DNA of 64,000 bases from contig NZ_JACHOB010000001.1 in assembly GCF_014199615.1 (NCBI RefSeq), forward strand, positions 1,103,876 to 1,167,875. The letters run 5' to 3'. A program made the position numbers and the translations under genes. Of the stretch, positions 1-8,314 are shown one piece after another. Below the pieces are notes generated by a model, which saw only the letters and a list, made by a program, of their open reading frames with translations, was not told where the DNA came from and made no database searches. This stretch comes from Parvularcula dongshanensis (GTDB lineage: Bacteria > Pseudomonadota > Alphaproteobacteria > Caulobacterales > Parvularculaceae). The first letter of the stretch is position 1; each line of letters begins with the position of its first letter.

Positions 1-42
1 CACATCGGCAAGGGTCAGAATTGTCCGGTCTACATCGCTCAT
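1..42 (-). CDS. N-terminal fragment of a CDS running off the left edge
   Basis: An ATG on the minus strand at 42-40 opens a reading frame (MSDVDRTILTLADV) that stays open to the window edge. A weak purine-rich stretch lies upstream of it at about 45-55. Only 14 codons are visible, so no family can be assigned. It would be divergent from purE, leaving roughly 220 bases between them, which is enough for two promoters. The start is uncertain because no strong Shine-Dalgarno site decides it. It may also be a chance ORF. Confidence 0.3.
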   Translation of the reverse strand, partial: MSDVDRTILTLADV

Positions 43-261
43 ATCGACTGCCCTTCGGTCTGCCCCGCAAGCAGACGCTATGAGGAGGCGGGCTGAGGAA
101 GCGTGAAACCCTTCGTTCAGTTTCGATGAGATTGCGCGCGATAGCGGACACGCACGCAAAAGCTGTAGGGCATCCTGTGCCGCTTTCTTGCCGCCGGGCG
201 GCCTTGCCGTTACACGCTCCGGCTTCGGGGCAGGGCCTTTCGGTGGGCAAGAGGAACGGAC

Positions 262-765
262 ATGGCGGCGGGTGAGGCGGCGGTCGCGATCATCATGGGG
301 TCGGTGTCGGACTGGCCGACCATGCGGCACGCGGCGGAGATTCTCGACGCACTCGGCGTGACGCACGAGGATCTCATCGTGTCGGCGCACAGGACGCCCG
401 ACCGCCTGACGAACTTCGCGAAGTCGGCGCGCGACGACGGCTACAAGGTCGTGATCGCAGGGGCGGGGGGCGCCGCGCACCTTCCGGGCATGGTCGCCGC
501 GATGACGCCTCTGCCCGTCCTCGGCGTGCCCGTGCAATCGCGCACGCTTTCCGGCCTCGATAGCCTGCTCTCGATCGTGCAGATGCCGGGCGGCGTACCC
601 GTCGGCACACTGGCGATCGGCGAGGCGGGGGCCAAGAACGCGGGCCTCATGGCGGCAGGCATCCTCGCGCTGTCGGACGAAGCGCTCGCGGGCCGTCTCG
701 ACGCGTGGCGCCAAGCCCAGACCGACGCCGTCCTCGAGCAACCTCCTTACGAGCCCAGCGAATGA
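262..765 (+). CDS. purE: 5-(carboxyamino)imidazole ribonucleotide mutase PurE
   Basis: Class I PurE, 167 residues, the usual length. It converts N5-CAIR to CAIR in de novo purine synthesis and acts as a cytosolic octamer. The phosphate-binding loop [12 protein letters not shown] (about residues 10-21), the SAHRTPDR motif (about 41-48) and the [11 protein letters not shown] segment are all intact, as is the later GVPVQS. The start is preceded by AGAGGAAC. Its stop overlaps the purK start in an ATGA junction, so the pair is a translationally coupled operon in the standard order. Confidence 0.97.
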   Translation: MAAGEAAVAIIMGSVSDWPTMRHAAEILDALGVTHEDLIVSAHRTPDRLTNFAKSARDDGYKVVIAGAGGAAHLPGMVAAMTPLPVLGVPVQSRTLSGLDSLLSIVQMPGGVPVGTLAIGEAGAKNAGLMAAGILALSDEALAGRLDAWRQAQTDAVLEQPPYEPSE

Positions 766-1916
766 CGCCGCTTCCTCCCGGCTCGACGATCGGCATCCTC
801 GGCACGGGACAACTCGGCCGGATGCTGGCGGGGGCGGCCGCGCGGCTCGGCTTCGATGTCCACACTTACGGCCCGGACGGGGCGCCCCCGGCGGCCAGGG
901 TCGCGGCGAGGCACACCGCCGCCGCATACGAAGACGAGGCGGCGCTTCGCGCGTTCGCTGCCACGGTCGATGCCGCGACCTTCGAGTTCGAGAACGTCCC
1001 CGCCGCCTCGGTCGATCTCGTCGCGGGGCTGACTCGTGCCGCGCCCGACAGCCAGGTTCTCGCCGTCTGTCAGGACCGGCTGGCGGAGAAGCGCTTCCTG
1101 TCCGGCCTCGGCATTCCCGTGGCGCCGCACGAAGCGGTCGACGATGCCGACAGCGCCGAGCGCGCTGCGATCAAGCTCGGGGGCGGCATCCTCAAGACGC
1201 GCCGCTTCGGCTATGACGGCAAGGGACAGGCTCGCATCGCGTCGGACCGCGACGCACAGGCGGCCTTCTCTGCTTGTGGAGAGAAGGCGTGCATCCTCGA
1301 GGGCCTCGTCCGCTTCGACTGCGAGGTCAGCCAAGTCGCAGCGCGCGGCACGGACGGTTCGGTTGCCTTCTACGACCTCAGCCGCAACGACCACGAAGAC
1401 GGCATCCTGCGCCGTAGCACCGTGCCGGCCGGTGTCCCCGACGAGGTCGTGCAGGGCGCAAGGGATGCGACCCGCCGCGTGCTGGACGCGCTCTCCTATG
1501 TCGGCGTCCTGACGCTCGAGTTCTTCTGGTCCGAAACGGACGGCCTGATCGCCAACGAGATCGCGCCTAGGGTCCACAATTCGGGCCACTGGACCCACGA
1601 AGCCTGCTTGGTAAGCCAGTTCGAGCAGCACATCCGCGCCGTCGCGGGCTGGCCCCTAGGCGATCCTGCCCGCCACTCGGACGCTGTCATGGAGAACCTG
1701 ATCGGTGCCGAGGCGGAAGACTGGTCGGCGTTGGCGGGCGAGGCAGGCGCCGCGCTCACCCTCTACGGCAAGGTCGGTGCGCGCCCCGGCCGCAAGATGG
1801 GTCACGTCAGCCGGATCTTTCCCCGCCGCCCACGCCGAGGCCTGAACGCCGCGCCTAAGACACCGAAGACCGCCGAGGCGGCGAGCCAGGCCAGGACGAA
1901 GCCGCCGCCGGCATAA
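762..1916 (+). CDS. purK: 5-(carboxyamino)imidazole ribonucleotide synthase PurK
   Basis: ATP-grasp enzyme that carboxylates AIR to N5-CAIR using ATP and bicarbonate, feeding PurE. The chosen ATG (762) sits in an ATGA overlap with the purE stop and is followed by the PurK N-terminus [14 protein letters not shown]. An ATG at 705 in the same frame would lie deep inside purE. Key blocks are [12 protein letters not shown], the ATP-grasp acidic stretch FEFENVP, and [14 protein letters not shown]. The usual C-terminus ([12 protein letters not shown]) is followed by about 27 extra Arg/Ala/Pro/Lys-rich residues. This tail is encoded opposite the end of the convergent DUF2937 gene, so it may be read-through rather than functional protein. 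Confidence 0.95.
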   Translation: MTPLPPGSTIGILGTGQLGRMLAGAAARLGFDVHTYGPDGAPPAARVAARHTAAAYEDEAALRAFAATVDAATFEFENVPAASVDLVAGLTRAAPDSQVLAVCQDRLAEKRFLSGLGIPVAPHEAVDDADSAERAAIKLGGGILKTRRFGYDGKGQARIASDRDAQAAFSACGEKACILEGLVRFDCEVSQVAARGTDGSVAFYDLSRNDHEDGILRRSTVPAGVPDEVVQGARDATRRVLDALSYVGVLTLEFFWSETDGLIANEIAPRVHNSGHWTHEACLVSQFEQHIRAVAGWPLGDPARHSDAVMENLIGAEAEDWSALAGEAGAALTLYGKVGARPGRKMGHVSRIFPRRPRRGLNAAPKTPKTAEAASQARTKPPPA

Positions 1917-2320
1917 CCGAAGCCCACAGGCGTGACGGGCAAGGCGGGCTCGAACTGGTCGAGCGTGCTTTCCGTGACGTCCCGCTCCGGTGATCGGGCC
2001 AGAACGAGCGGGCGAACCCAGTCCTCCGCGGAGACCAGGCGGGCCTGGTGCGCGGACAGCCGCTCGTACCGCGCGATGTCCGCATTGATGCCGCGGCAGA
2101 AGACGCCGAGCAGCCGCGTCGCGGTCTCGCACTCTTCGAGAGCCGAGGCGCGATCGTAGCCGATCCGTACGATCTCCGCGTCGAAGCGGTCGATCACGGT
2201 GCGCAGCTCGGCGACGCGCCCTTCGAGGTTTTGCATGTATTGAAGGGTGAAGCCCGGAGCCTGGCTTGCCGCCACCGCTCCGGCCGCACCGACGACGAAC
2301 GCAAGGAGCCGTCCGATCAT
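1802..2320 (-). CDS. DUF2937 family membrane protein
   Basis: A 172-residue protein of the DUF2937 type. It has an N-terminal membrane segment (MIGRLLAFVVGAAGAVAASQ), a soluble or coiled middle (QNLEGRVAELRTVIDRFDAEI) and a second hydrophobic segment near the C-terminus ([18 protein letters not shown]). The start at 2320 is chosen for the GGGAGG Shine-Dalgarno sequence 9 bases upstream; the frame remains open far beyond it but only antisense to pxpC. It is the last gene of the minus-strand pxp operon, 56 bases after pxpC. It converges on purK with a 115-base overlap. Function unknown; an inner-membrane location is inferred. Confidence 0.75.
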   Translation of the reverse strand: MIGRLLAFVVGAAGAVAASQAPGFTLQYMQNLEGRVAELRTVIDRFDAEIVRIGYDRASALEECETATRLLGVFCRGINADIARYERLSAHQARLVSAEDWVRPLVLARSPERDVTESTLDQFEPALPVTPVGFGYAGGGFVLAWLAASAVFGVLGAAFRPRRGRRGKIRLT

Positions 2321-2327
2321 GTTCGAG

Positions 2328-2346
2328 ATCCTCCCTGCCGGAGGAT
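2328..2346 (-). promoter_or_regulatory. Leader hairpin covering the DUF2937 ribosome binding site
   Basis: A perfect 7-bp inverted repeat, ATCCTCC-(5 nt)-GGAGGAT, lies just upstream of the DUF2937 start. On the minus strand the GGAGG half is that gene's Shine-Dalgarno sequence. If folded, the RNA would hide the ribosome binding site, which suggests coupling to translation of pxpC or another control. The repeat is seen directly; its function is inference. Confidence 0.35.
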
Positions 2347-2376
2347 GTGAGGGTCTGAGCCGCCCGGCAAGCCCGC

Positions 2377-3336
2377 TCAGTCGAGCTGAAAATCCTTGCC
2401 GATCCATGACGAGAGGAGCGTCGCCTTCTCTTCCAAGACGGCGCGGGCGTCGTCGGGCGTCCAAAGAAGCAAGCGAACCGCATCGCCGGGTCTTATCTGA
2501 CCGAAGAGATGCCGGTCCGCGCGGATTACCTGCGCGATGCGGGGATAGCCGCCGGTCGTGCCTGAGTCGGGACCGAGCAGGATCGGCGCACCGCCCTCGG
2601 GGCATTGCAAGGTCCCGGGAAAGACGGGGGCGCTCGGCAACGACCCGACGGACGGAAGCGCGAGGGTGCCCCCATCGGATCGCTCCAGCCTTACGCCGGT
2701 GCGGTCGGCTGCCCGTCCCGCGCGCCAGCCCCCGCCGAACAAAAGCGCGCGGCCGGCCTCGGTCAGTAGCTCGCCCCCGGGCCCGAGGCAGGCCCGCAAC
2801 GTCCAGTTCCGATCCCAAGGGGGGCGCAGGGCATCGGGCGTCGAGACGACCTCTACGCCCGATGCGCTGCCGGCCGGCAGGCGGTCTCCACTCCGCAGCG
2901 AGCGGCCCTCCAGACCACCGAGCCCGGCGGGCAGGTAGGTCGAAGCGCTGCCGAGCACGGCAGGAACGTCGATGCCGCCTTCGGCAGCGAGGTAGGTCCG
3001 GCAGCCTGCCGACGCTGGACCGAGCGCCAGCTTCGAACCCCGCTCCAAGCGGAAACCGCGATGCAGCCCGAAGCTGCGCCCATCGACTTGAACGGTGCAC
3101 GGGGCGCCGGCGATCCCGACCGTCAGCGTCCTCTCCGCACGGAAGGAGCCGCCCGTCAGGGTGAGCTCGATCGCTGCCGCGTCCCAAGGGTTGCCGACCA
3201 AGCGGTTCGCGAGCGCGAGGCTGACCGGATCCGCCGCACCGCTCGCGGGCACGCCGAGGTGACGGGCGGCACGCCTTGGCCCTGCCTGCACGGTCGTCTG
3301 TAGGCCGGGGTCGAGGACAGTTAGCGCTGCGGTCAT
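2377..3336 (-). CDS. pxpC: 5-oxoprolinase subunit C (biotin-dependent carboxyltransferase/AHS2 family)
   Basis: 319 residues, matching the AHS2/PxpC (KipA) family. Recognisable blocks are the N-terminal GLQTTVQAGPRRAARHLGVP with SGAADPVSLALANRLVGN, the middle GIAGAPCTVQVDG, and the C-terminal LLGPDSGTTGGYPRIAQVI followed by GQIRPGDAVRL. With PxpA and PxpB it forms the ATP-dependent 5-oxoprolinase that opens 5-oxoproline to glutamate. Its ATG overlaps the pxpB stop (ATGA), as expected for equimolar subunits. Cytosolic. Confidence 0.92.
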   Translation of the reverse strand: MTAALTVLDPGLQTTVQAGPRRAARHLGVPASGAADPVSLALANRLVGNPWDAAAIELTLTGGSFRAERTLTVGIAGAPCTVQVDGRSFGLHRGFRLERGSKLALGPASAGCRTYLAAEGGIDVPAVLGSASTYLPAGLGGLEGRSLRSGDRLPAGSASGVEVVSTPDALRPPWDRNWTLRACLGPGGELLTEAGRALLFGGGWRAGRAADRTGVRLERSDGGTLALPSVGSLPSAPVFPGTLQCPEGGAPILLGPDSGTTGGYPRIAQVIRADRHLFGQIRPGDAVRLLLWTPDDARAVLEEKATLLSSWIGKDFQLD

Positions 3337-3962
3337 GAAGGCTCGAATCGCACGGTTGCGCCCGCTCGCAAGGCGAAGGGATCGTCAGCGCTCGAGTCGA
3401 ACAACCGCCCGTCCGTCGTCCCGATCAGCGGCCAGCCGCCCGGGCCGGGCAGGGCGTAGACGCCGCTTCGTCCGCCCGCGATGCCGACGCTGCCCGCAGG
3501 CACTCTGACGCGGGGGCTGGCCAAACGCGTCACGTCGGACAGTCGCGCGTCAAGACCGTCCAAATAGGCGAAGCCCGGCGTGAAGCCGAGAAAGGCGACG
3601 GTGTAAGTCGCGGCGGCGTGTGCCTCGACGAGGTCACCTGTGGTCATGTTCGCCATTCGCGCGACCGCTCCGAGGTCCGGCCCGTCATAGCGGATGGGCA
3701 GAACGACCTCCTGGGCGACGGCACCGGGCGGCGGGGCGGGCCGGGCTAGCGCAGCCCGCAACCGGCTCGCCGCTTCGTCCGCTCCGACGCGCAGGGGATC
3801 GAAGCGAAGGGTCAGCGTGCCCGTGGTGGCGAGGACCGCTTCGGCCCAGCCCTCCGCCCGCAGAAGCTCGGCGCGCGCCTCGATCGCCAGGACCGGCTCG
3901 GCGATCGCGACGGTCAGAGCGTCGTCGCCGAACGGCGAGATCGCGTGCTCATCAGCGGGCAT
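3333..3962 (-). CDS. pxpB: 5-oxoprolinase subunit B (AHS1/KipI family)
   Basis: 209 residues. The AHS1 domain is clear: FGDDALTV near the N-terminus, VVLPIRYDGPDL in the middle, then GFTPGFAYLDGLD, SPRVRVPAGSVGIAGG and GWPLIGTTDGRLFD. This is the PxpB/KipI subunit of 5-oxoprolinase. It lies between pxpA (11-base overlap) and pxpC (4-base overlap) in the conserved order A-B-C. In Bacillus the homologue KipI inhibits a histidine kinase, but the full pxpABC set here favours 5-oxoproline salvage. Confidence 0.92.
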   Translation of the reverse strand: MPADEHAISPFGDDALTVAIAEPVLAIEARAELLRAEGWAEAVLATTGTLTLRFDPLRVGADEAASRLRAALARPAPPPGAVAQEVVLPIRYDGPDLGAVARMANMTTGDLVEAHAAATYTVAFLGFTPGFAYLDGLDARLSDVTRLASPRVRVPAGSVGIAGGRSGVYALPGPGGWPLIGTTDGRLFDSSADDPFALRAGATVRFEPS

Positions 3963-4707
3963 GGGGCGCTCCGATCTCGATCCCGTCCGCTTCGAGCGCG
4001 CTTCGTATCGCCCGCGCGGCGCCGATCGCGCCGGGTGTATCGCCGTGAAGACAGAGCGTCTCGACGCGCAGCGTCACACTGCCGCCAGGCGTATCGAGCG
4101 GCCGACCGCGCGCGAGGCTCAGAGCCTGTCGCGCCTGGGCCTTGTGATCCGTCAGCACCGCGCCGGGCCGTCCCCGCGGGGTCAGCGTCCCATCCGCCTG
4201 ATAGCTGCGGTCGGCGAAGCCCTCGGCGAGGTAGGCGAGGTCTTCGGCGTGGGCGGCCGCGCGAAGCGCGCCGGTCGGGGGACCGACGAGAGCAAGGCCG
4301 TGCGAAGAGGCGATCGTCGCGAGCGTCGCTGCCACGCGCTCGTCGCGAGCGGCGACATGGTAGAGCGCGCCATGCGGTTTGAGGTGCGTCAGCGCCGTGC
4401 CGGTCGCGGCCGCGGCCTCTATCAGCGCCGTTACTTGCCCGGCGAGCGAAGCGGCGAGGGCGTCGTTTCCGATCTGCACCTCGCGGCGGCCGAACCCTTC
4501 GCGGTCGGGGTAAGAAGGGTGCGCCCCCGGCGCGACTCCGTGCGCCTTCGCGATGGCGAGGGTCCGCCGCATCGTCTCTTCGTTCCCGGCATGACCGCCG
4601 CAGGCGACGTTGCAGCTCGACAGGAGCGGCATGATCGCCGCGTCGAGTGCCGCCCCCTCTTCGCCCGGCAGCTCGCCGAGGTCGGCGTTGAGGTCGATCC
4701 TCGTCAC
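3952..4707 (-). CDS. pxpA: 5-oxoprolinase subunit A (LamB/YcsF family)
   Basis: LamB/YcsF family protein, 251 residues from a GTG start. The start is chosen because the GTG lies in a GTGA overlap with the upstream DUF2842 stop and is followed directly by the family N-terminus TRIDLNADLGE; the longer in-frame ATG would sit inside DUF2842. Family motifs present are SCNVACGGHAGN, GAHPSYPDREGFGRR, LKPHGALYH and LCLHGDTPGA. It supplies the catalytic component of ATP-dependent 5-oxoproline cleavage with PxpB and PxpC. Confidence 0.92.
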   Translation of the reverse strand: MTRIDLNADLGELPGEEGAALDAAIMPLLSSCNVACGGHAGNEETMRRTLAIAKAHGVAPGAHPSYPDREGFGRREVQIGNDALAASLAGQVTALIEAAAATGTALTHLKPHGALYHVAARDERVAATLATIASSHGLALVGPPTGALRAAAHAEDLAYLAEGFADRSYQADGTLTPRGRPGAVLTDHKAQARQALSLARGRPLDTPGGSVTLRVETLCLHGDTPGAIGAARAIRSALEADGIEIGAPHAR

Positions 4708-4907
4708 GACGCGGCGGGGCTGTTCATCCAGCGGAAGACGGGCTTGAGCGGAAACGCCCACGCCGTGCCGGCCACGACGTAGAAGACGAGGTAGATCGCC
4801 CAGTGCGAGGGTAGATGATCGGCGATCCAAAGCACCAGCCCGACGTAAAGGATCAGTGCGGGCAGGAAGAGAAGCACACCGATCAGCTTCTTCTGACGCG
4901 GCTGCAT
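4704..4907 (-). CDS. DUF2842 family small membrane protein
   Basis: 67-residue protein with two hydrophobic segments (IGVLLFLPALILYVGLVLWI and WAIYLVFYVVAGTAWAFPL), ending LKPVFRWMN. This pattern is typical of alphaproteobacterial DUF2842. A consensus AGGAGG lies 5 bases upstream of the ATG. It is the first gene of the minus-strand operon leading into pxpABC and overlaps pxpA by GTGA. Its start is 69 bases from the divergent heme A synthase start, so a two-way promoter region is expected there. Function unknown. Confidence 0.8.
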   Translation of the reverse strand: MQPRQKKLIGVLLFLPALILYVGLVLWIADHLPSHWAIYLVFYVVAGTAWAFPLKPVFRWMNSPAAS

Positions 4908-4976
4908 CCTATCCTCCTAGCGGGTTGCGGCATGATCGCCTCTTCCTATGCCGTAAGCGGCGCCTATAGGGAAACC

Positions 4977-6044
4977 ATGTCCGACGCGCCCCGTTCCGTC
5001 CGCCTCTGGCTTTTGCTGCTCGCTGTCCTCGTCGCCGCCATGGTGATCGTCGGCGGTGCGACCCGGCTCACCGATTCGGGGCTGTCCATCACCGAGTGGG
5101 ACCTCGTCCTCGGCGCCCTGCCGCCAATGAGCCATGCCCATTGGGAAGAGGCCTTCGCGCTCTACCGGCAGATCCCCGAGTACCACCGCGTCAACGCCGG
5201 GATGACCCTCTCCGAGTTCCAAGGCATCTACTGGTGGGAGTGGTCGCACCGGAACCTCGGCCGGATCATCGGCCTCGCCGTGTTCGCGCCGCTCTTGTGG
5301 TTCAGCGTTCGAGGTACGGTTCGCGGCCGTCTGCGCTGGCAGCTTTGGGGGCTCTTCGCCCTCGTGTGCCTGCAGGGCGCGATCGGCTGGTACATGGTGT
5401 CCTCGGGCCTGTCCGAGCGGGTGGACGTCAGCCAGTACCGTCTCGCACTGCACCTCTCGACGGCGCTTCTCCTCTACGCCCTGATCGTGTGGCAGTTCCT
5501 CTCCCTTTCCGGATCACGAGCGGTCGCAGCCGGGTCGAAGCTCGGCGGTTGGGCTTGGGGAATGCTGGCGGCCATCTCGTTGCAGATCGTGCTCGGCGCC
5601 TTCGTGGCGGGGCTCCGGGCCGGCAAGACGTTCAACGATTGGCCGCTCATGGGCGGCAAGATTGTGCCGGAGGGTTACTTCGGCGAGCCGTCCCGCTTCG
5701 CGGACCTCTTCGAGCGGGTCGCGGCGGTGCAGTTCAACCACCGCATCGGTGCCTACCTCGTCCTCGCGTTCGCCATCGCCTTCGCCGTGAAGTGCTACCG
5801 GGCGGGGCGAGATACCCGGCGTTACGGCGCGAGCCTCCTTGGCGCAGTGACGTTCCAAGCGGTGATCGGCATCGCGACGGTCATGGCCGCCGTGCCGTTA
5901 TGGCTCGGCCTCGCGCACCAGGCGGGGGCGCTCGTCGTCGTGACCGCCGCCGTCTGGTCCGTCCACGCCCTGAGCGGCGCTACTCGCCCGGCGCGCCACC
6001 CACGCTCGACGGCAGCTCTATCTGCGGTGCCGCAGGGCCGCTGA
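4977..6044 (+). CDS. ctaA: Heme A synthase (COX15/CtaA family)
   Basis: 355-residue polytopic inner-membrane enzyme that oxidises the C8 methyl of heme O to make heme A for cytochrome aa3 oxidase. It shows the COX15 motifs VIVGGATRLTDSGLSITEW, the paired His sites in WWEWSHRNLGR and ALHLSTALLLY, the GKTFNDWPLMGG block, and FNHRIGAYLV plus GLAHQAGALVV in the second half. The ATG at 4977 is chosen over in-frame ATGs at 4932 and 4815 because it has a GGGA element nearby and gives the normal N-terminus before the first membrane helix. The 3' end overlaps the convergent lipoprotein gene by 65 bases. Confidence 0.94.
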   Translation: MSDAPRSVRLWLLLLAVLVAAMVIVGGATRLTDSGLSITEWDLVLGALPPMSHAHWEEAFALYRQIPEYHRVNAGMTLSEFQGIYWWEWSHRNLGRIIGLAVFAPLLWFSVRGTVRGRLRWQLWGLFALVCLQGAIGWYMVSSGLSERVDVSQYRLALHLSTALLLYALIVWQFLSLSGSRAVAAGSKLGGWAWGMLAAISLQIVLGAFVAGLRAGKTFNDWPLMGGKIVPEGYFGEPSRFADLFERVAAVQFNHRIGAYLVLAFAIAFAVKCYRAGRDTRRYGASLLGAVTFQAVIGIATVMAAVPLWLGLAHQAGALVVVTAAVWSVHALSGATRPARHPRSTAALSAVPQGR

Positions 6045-7083
6045 CCGCCTCGGCGTTGAGGGTCCGCGGCCCCACCGTCTCGGACTGACCGACGCCGAAG
6101 GACCGCGACAGGCCGACCCAGGGAACGAGCTTGAGCGTCTGGCCCTGATCGAGCACCGCCAGGACGCCGTCGCGGTAGATGCTGCCGTAATTGCCCGAGC
6201 CCGCCGCCAGCGCGCCGATGCCGGCGCGTCCGCGCTCTTGTGCCGAGGCGAGCGAGACGAGCGGTGCGTTCGCCTGGGCGAGGCGGAACCTGTCTTGCTC
6301 GTCGAGCGCGATCAGGAGCGCTTCGTCTTCGTCCGCGGAGAGGGCGACGAGGTCGGTCACTCGACCCTCGCCGAATGCCTCCTCATAGGTCGCGTCGAGG
6401 TCGCCCATGTCGTCCAGCGTCGCAACGAGGCCTTCTTCGGAGAGAACGAAGAAGCTCGAAGCCGCCGCCGCGCAGGACGTCGCGAATCGCAACGGCGTCT
6501 CTTCCGTCCGCACCGCGCGCCCGTCGCCGATCTCGATCCTGCTCAAGGACACCCGGCCTCCGCCGTCGGCACGAAGGAGGAGGTCGCCGCGTGCGCACAG
6601 CGCGCGCGTGCCGTCCGGCGCCGGCAGCCGACCGACCTCGTTGAAGGCTCTGGTGTCGGGGTCGATGTCGAGGAGGACGATCTCCTCACCCGACGCAGCG
6701 GCCACGAGCGTGTTGGAGGGATCGCCGTCGTCCGGGTAGCTGACCGCGACCGGGCCGTCGAAGGTCCCCTCGACCGTGCTCATCGCAACGTCGCTGTCGA
6801 TCGGCACCACGGCTAGGCCTGCATCGCCGTTCGCGACCAGGACCGCGCCCTCGAAGGAGAGCGTCGGGTGCGCCCAGACCGCCATGCCGTAGGTCTCGCC
6901 GCCGAAGCTGCCGAGCACGTCGCTGACAGCGACCTCCGCCTGCGGCGCCTCGCGGGCGCTCTCGCTTTCGGCCGGGGCGGGGGCCGCAGCCTCTTCGGGC
7001 ACCGGCGGCACCTCGGCCTCCCGGTCGCCGCAGGCGGAAAGGAGGGCGGCGGTGGCCGCGGCGAGCAGAAGGGATCTCGTCAT
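5980..7083 (-). CDS. Phytase-like beta-propeller lipoprotein
   Basis: 367 residues. The signal peptide ends in a lipobox (ALLSAC), followed by an Ala/Pro/Glu-rich linker (about residues 20-50). The body resembles the 3-phytase (thermostable phytase) propeller: MAVWAHPTLSFEGAVLVANGDAGLAVVPID matches the family's start pattern of Trp-x-His-Pro then a self-report of stored values, and VALSADEDEALLIALDEQD resembles a later blade. It would sit on the periplasmic face of a membrane. The catalytic calcium-site acids of true phytases cannot be confirmed by eye, so enzyme activity is uncertain. Transcribed divergently from rplM. Confidence 0.6.
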   Translation of the reverse strand: MTRSLLLAAATAALLSACGDREAEVPPVPEEAAAPAPAESESAREAPQAEVAVSDVLGSFGGETYGMAVWAHPTLSFEGAVLVANGDAGLAVVPIDSDVAMSTVEGTFDGPVAVSYPDDGDPSNTLVAAASGEEIVLLDIDPDTRAFNEVGRLPAPDGTRALCARGDLLLRADGGGRVSLSRIEIGDGRAVRTEETPLRFATSCAAAASSFFVLSEEGLVATLDDMGDLDATYEEAFGEGRVTDLVALSADEDEALLIALDEQDRFRLAQANAPLVSLASAQERGRAGIGALAAGSGNYGSIYRDGVLAVLDQGQTLKLVPWVGLSRSFGVGQSETVGPRTLNAEAVSGPAAPQIELPSSVGGAPGE

Positions 7084-7157
7084 GAAGGTCTCGTTCGAAC
7101 GTCCTCGCCATGTAACACGCGGAAACCGTTCGGCTATCCCGCCCCAGCCGTAAGTGT

Positions 7158-7171
7158 GGTATGATCATACC
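7158..7171. promoter_or_regulatory. 14-bp perfect palindrome, candidate operator
   Basis: GGTATGATCATACC is a perfect inverted repeat in the 190-base space between the divergent phytase-like lipoprotein gene and rplM. It lies about 45 bases upstream of the likely rplM -35 box and about 75 bases upstream of the lipoprotein start. The form resembles operators of FadR/FCD-type GntR regulators, but no regulator gene is adjacent. Function is inference. Confidence 0.4.
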
Positions 7172-7214
7172 GTGTGGCTAAGCCGCTGTCCGACTTGCGA
7201 CTTTCAGACGGTTG

Positions 7215-7240
7215 TTGACAACAACGTCCATGCTGCTATC
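7215..7240 (+). promoter_or_regulatory. Probable rplM-rpsI promoter (Caulobacter-type)
   Basis: TTGACA at 7215-7220 is followed after 14 bases by GCTATC at 7235-7240. This matches the Caulobacter housekeeping pattern (TTGAC-N-GCTA) and sits 34 bases upstream of the rplM ATG. A highly expressed ribosomal operon would be expected to have such a strong promoter. Confidence 0.6.
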
Positions 7241-7273
7241 CGCCCCGCTTCCGAACAACCCTCAAGGGACGCC

Positions 7274-7756
7274 ATGCAGACCGAGGCCAGCAAGACCTAC
7301 AACACGAAGGCGGCCGACGTGCAGAAGCGGTGGGTGGTGATCGACGCGGAGGACCTCGTGGTCGGCCGCGTGGCTTCGATCATCGCCATGCGCCTGCGCG
7401 GCAAGCACCTTCCGACCTACACGCCCTTCGTCGACGACGGGGACAACGTCATCGTCGTCAACGCGGAGAAGGTCGCCTTCACCGGCAACAAGCGCCAGAC
7501 GCAGACCTACTACAAGCACACCGGCTATCCGGGCGGCCTCAAAGCCACCACGGCTGACAAGGTGCTCGAAGGCCGCTTCCCTGAGCGCGTGCTGACCAAG
7601 GCGGTCGAGCGGATGATGCCGAAGGACAGCCCGCTCGCGCGCCGTCAGATGAAGAACCTGCACGTCTACGCCGGGCCCGAGCATCCGCACGAGGCGCAAC
7701 AGCCCGAGACGCTCGATGTCGCCGCCATGAACTCCAAGAACAAGCCGAGGCGCTAA
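7274..7756 (+). CDS. rplM: 50S ribosomal protein L13
   Basis: 160 residues. Standard L13 sequence: [29 protein letters not shown], then [30 protein letters not shown], and [25 protein letters not shown]. The ATG at 7274 is used because the family N-terminus starts here and GGGA lies just upstream; the upstream in-frame extension would run through the promoter. A short C-terminal tail of about 15 residues goes beyond the core. It is part of the large ribosomal subunit and is followed after 2 bases by rpsI, the universal pair. Confidence 0.97.
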   Translation: MQTEASKTYNTKAADVQKRWVVIDAEDLVVGRVASIIAMRLRGKHLPTYTPFVDDGDNVIVVNAEKVAFTGNKRQTQTYYKHTGYPGGLKATTADKVLEGRFPERVLTKAVERMMPKDSPLARRQMKNLHVYAGPEHPHEAQQPETLDVAAMNSKNKPRR

Positions 7757-7758
7757 GC

Positions 7759-8262
7759 ATGTCCGAGACCACCACCGGCCTCGAAGGCCTGAAAGACGCC
7801 GCCGCGGAAGCGGGCGTCATCGACGCGGACGCCGTTCAGGACGACTACGTCCCGGCCGAGCCGAAGATTGACGACCTCGGCCGCTCCTACGCGACCGGCA
7901 AGCGGAAGACCGCCGTCGCGCGCGTCTGGATCAAGCCCGGCAACGGCAAGATCGTCGTCAACAAGAAGGACTACACCGAGTACTTCGGCCGTCCCGTCCT
8001 TCAGATGGTTCTGCGCCAGCCCCTCGAAGCGGCCGAGCGCAAGGACCAGTTCGACGTGTACTGCACGGTCAAGGGTTCCGGACCGTCCGGCCAAGCCGGC
8101 GCCGTCCGCCACGGCATCGCCCGTGCGCTGACCTTCTACGAGCCGAGCCTGCGCCCGGTCCTCAAGAAGGGCGGCTTCCTGACCCGCGACAGCCGCGCCG
8201 TCGAGCGTAAGAAGTACGGCAAGGCCAAGGCCCGCCGCAGCTTCCAGTTCTCCAAACGCTGA
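7759..8262 (+). CDS. rpsI: 30S ribosomal protein S9
   Basis: 167 residues: an acidic N-terminal extension of about 40 residues, common in alphaproteobacteria, followed by the S9 core ([53 protein letters not shown]) and the canonical C-terminus [17 protein letters not shown] that reaches the P-site tRNA. Directly downstream of rplM and followed by a strong terminator. Confidence 0.97.
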   Translation: MSETTTGLEGLKDAAAEAGVIDADAVQDDYVPAEPKIDDLGRSYATGKRKTAVARVWIKPGNGKIVVNKKDYTEYFGRPVLQMVLRQPLEAAERKDQFDVYCTVKGSGPSGQAGAVRHGIARALTFYEPSLRPVLKKGGFLTRDSRAVERKKYGKAKARRSFQFSKR

Positions 8263-8288
8263 CAGCTCCCGTCAGTCTACGGAGGTCA

Positions 8289-8314
8289 GGCCCCGCTTCG
8301 GCGGGGCCTTTTTT
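8289..8314 (+). terminator. Rho-independent terminator of rplM-rpsI
   Basis: An 8-bp perfect GC stem (GGCCCCGC/GCGGGGCC) with a TTCG tetraloop is followed immediately by six T residues. It lies 26 bases after the rpsI stop, a textbook intrinsic terminator. Confidence 0.92.
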
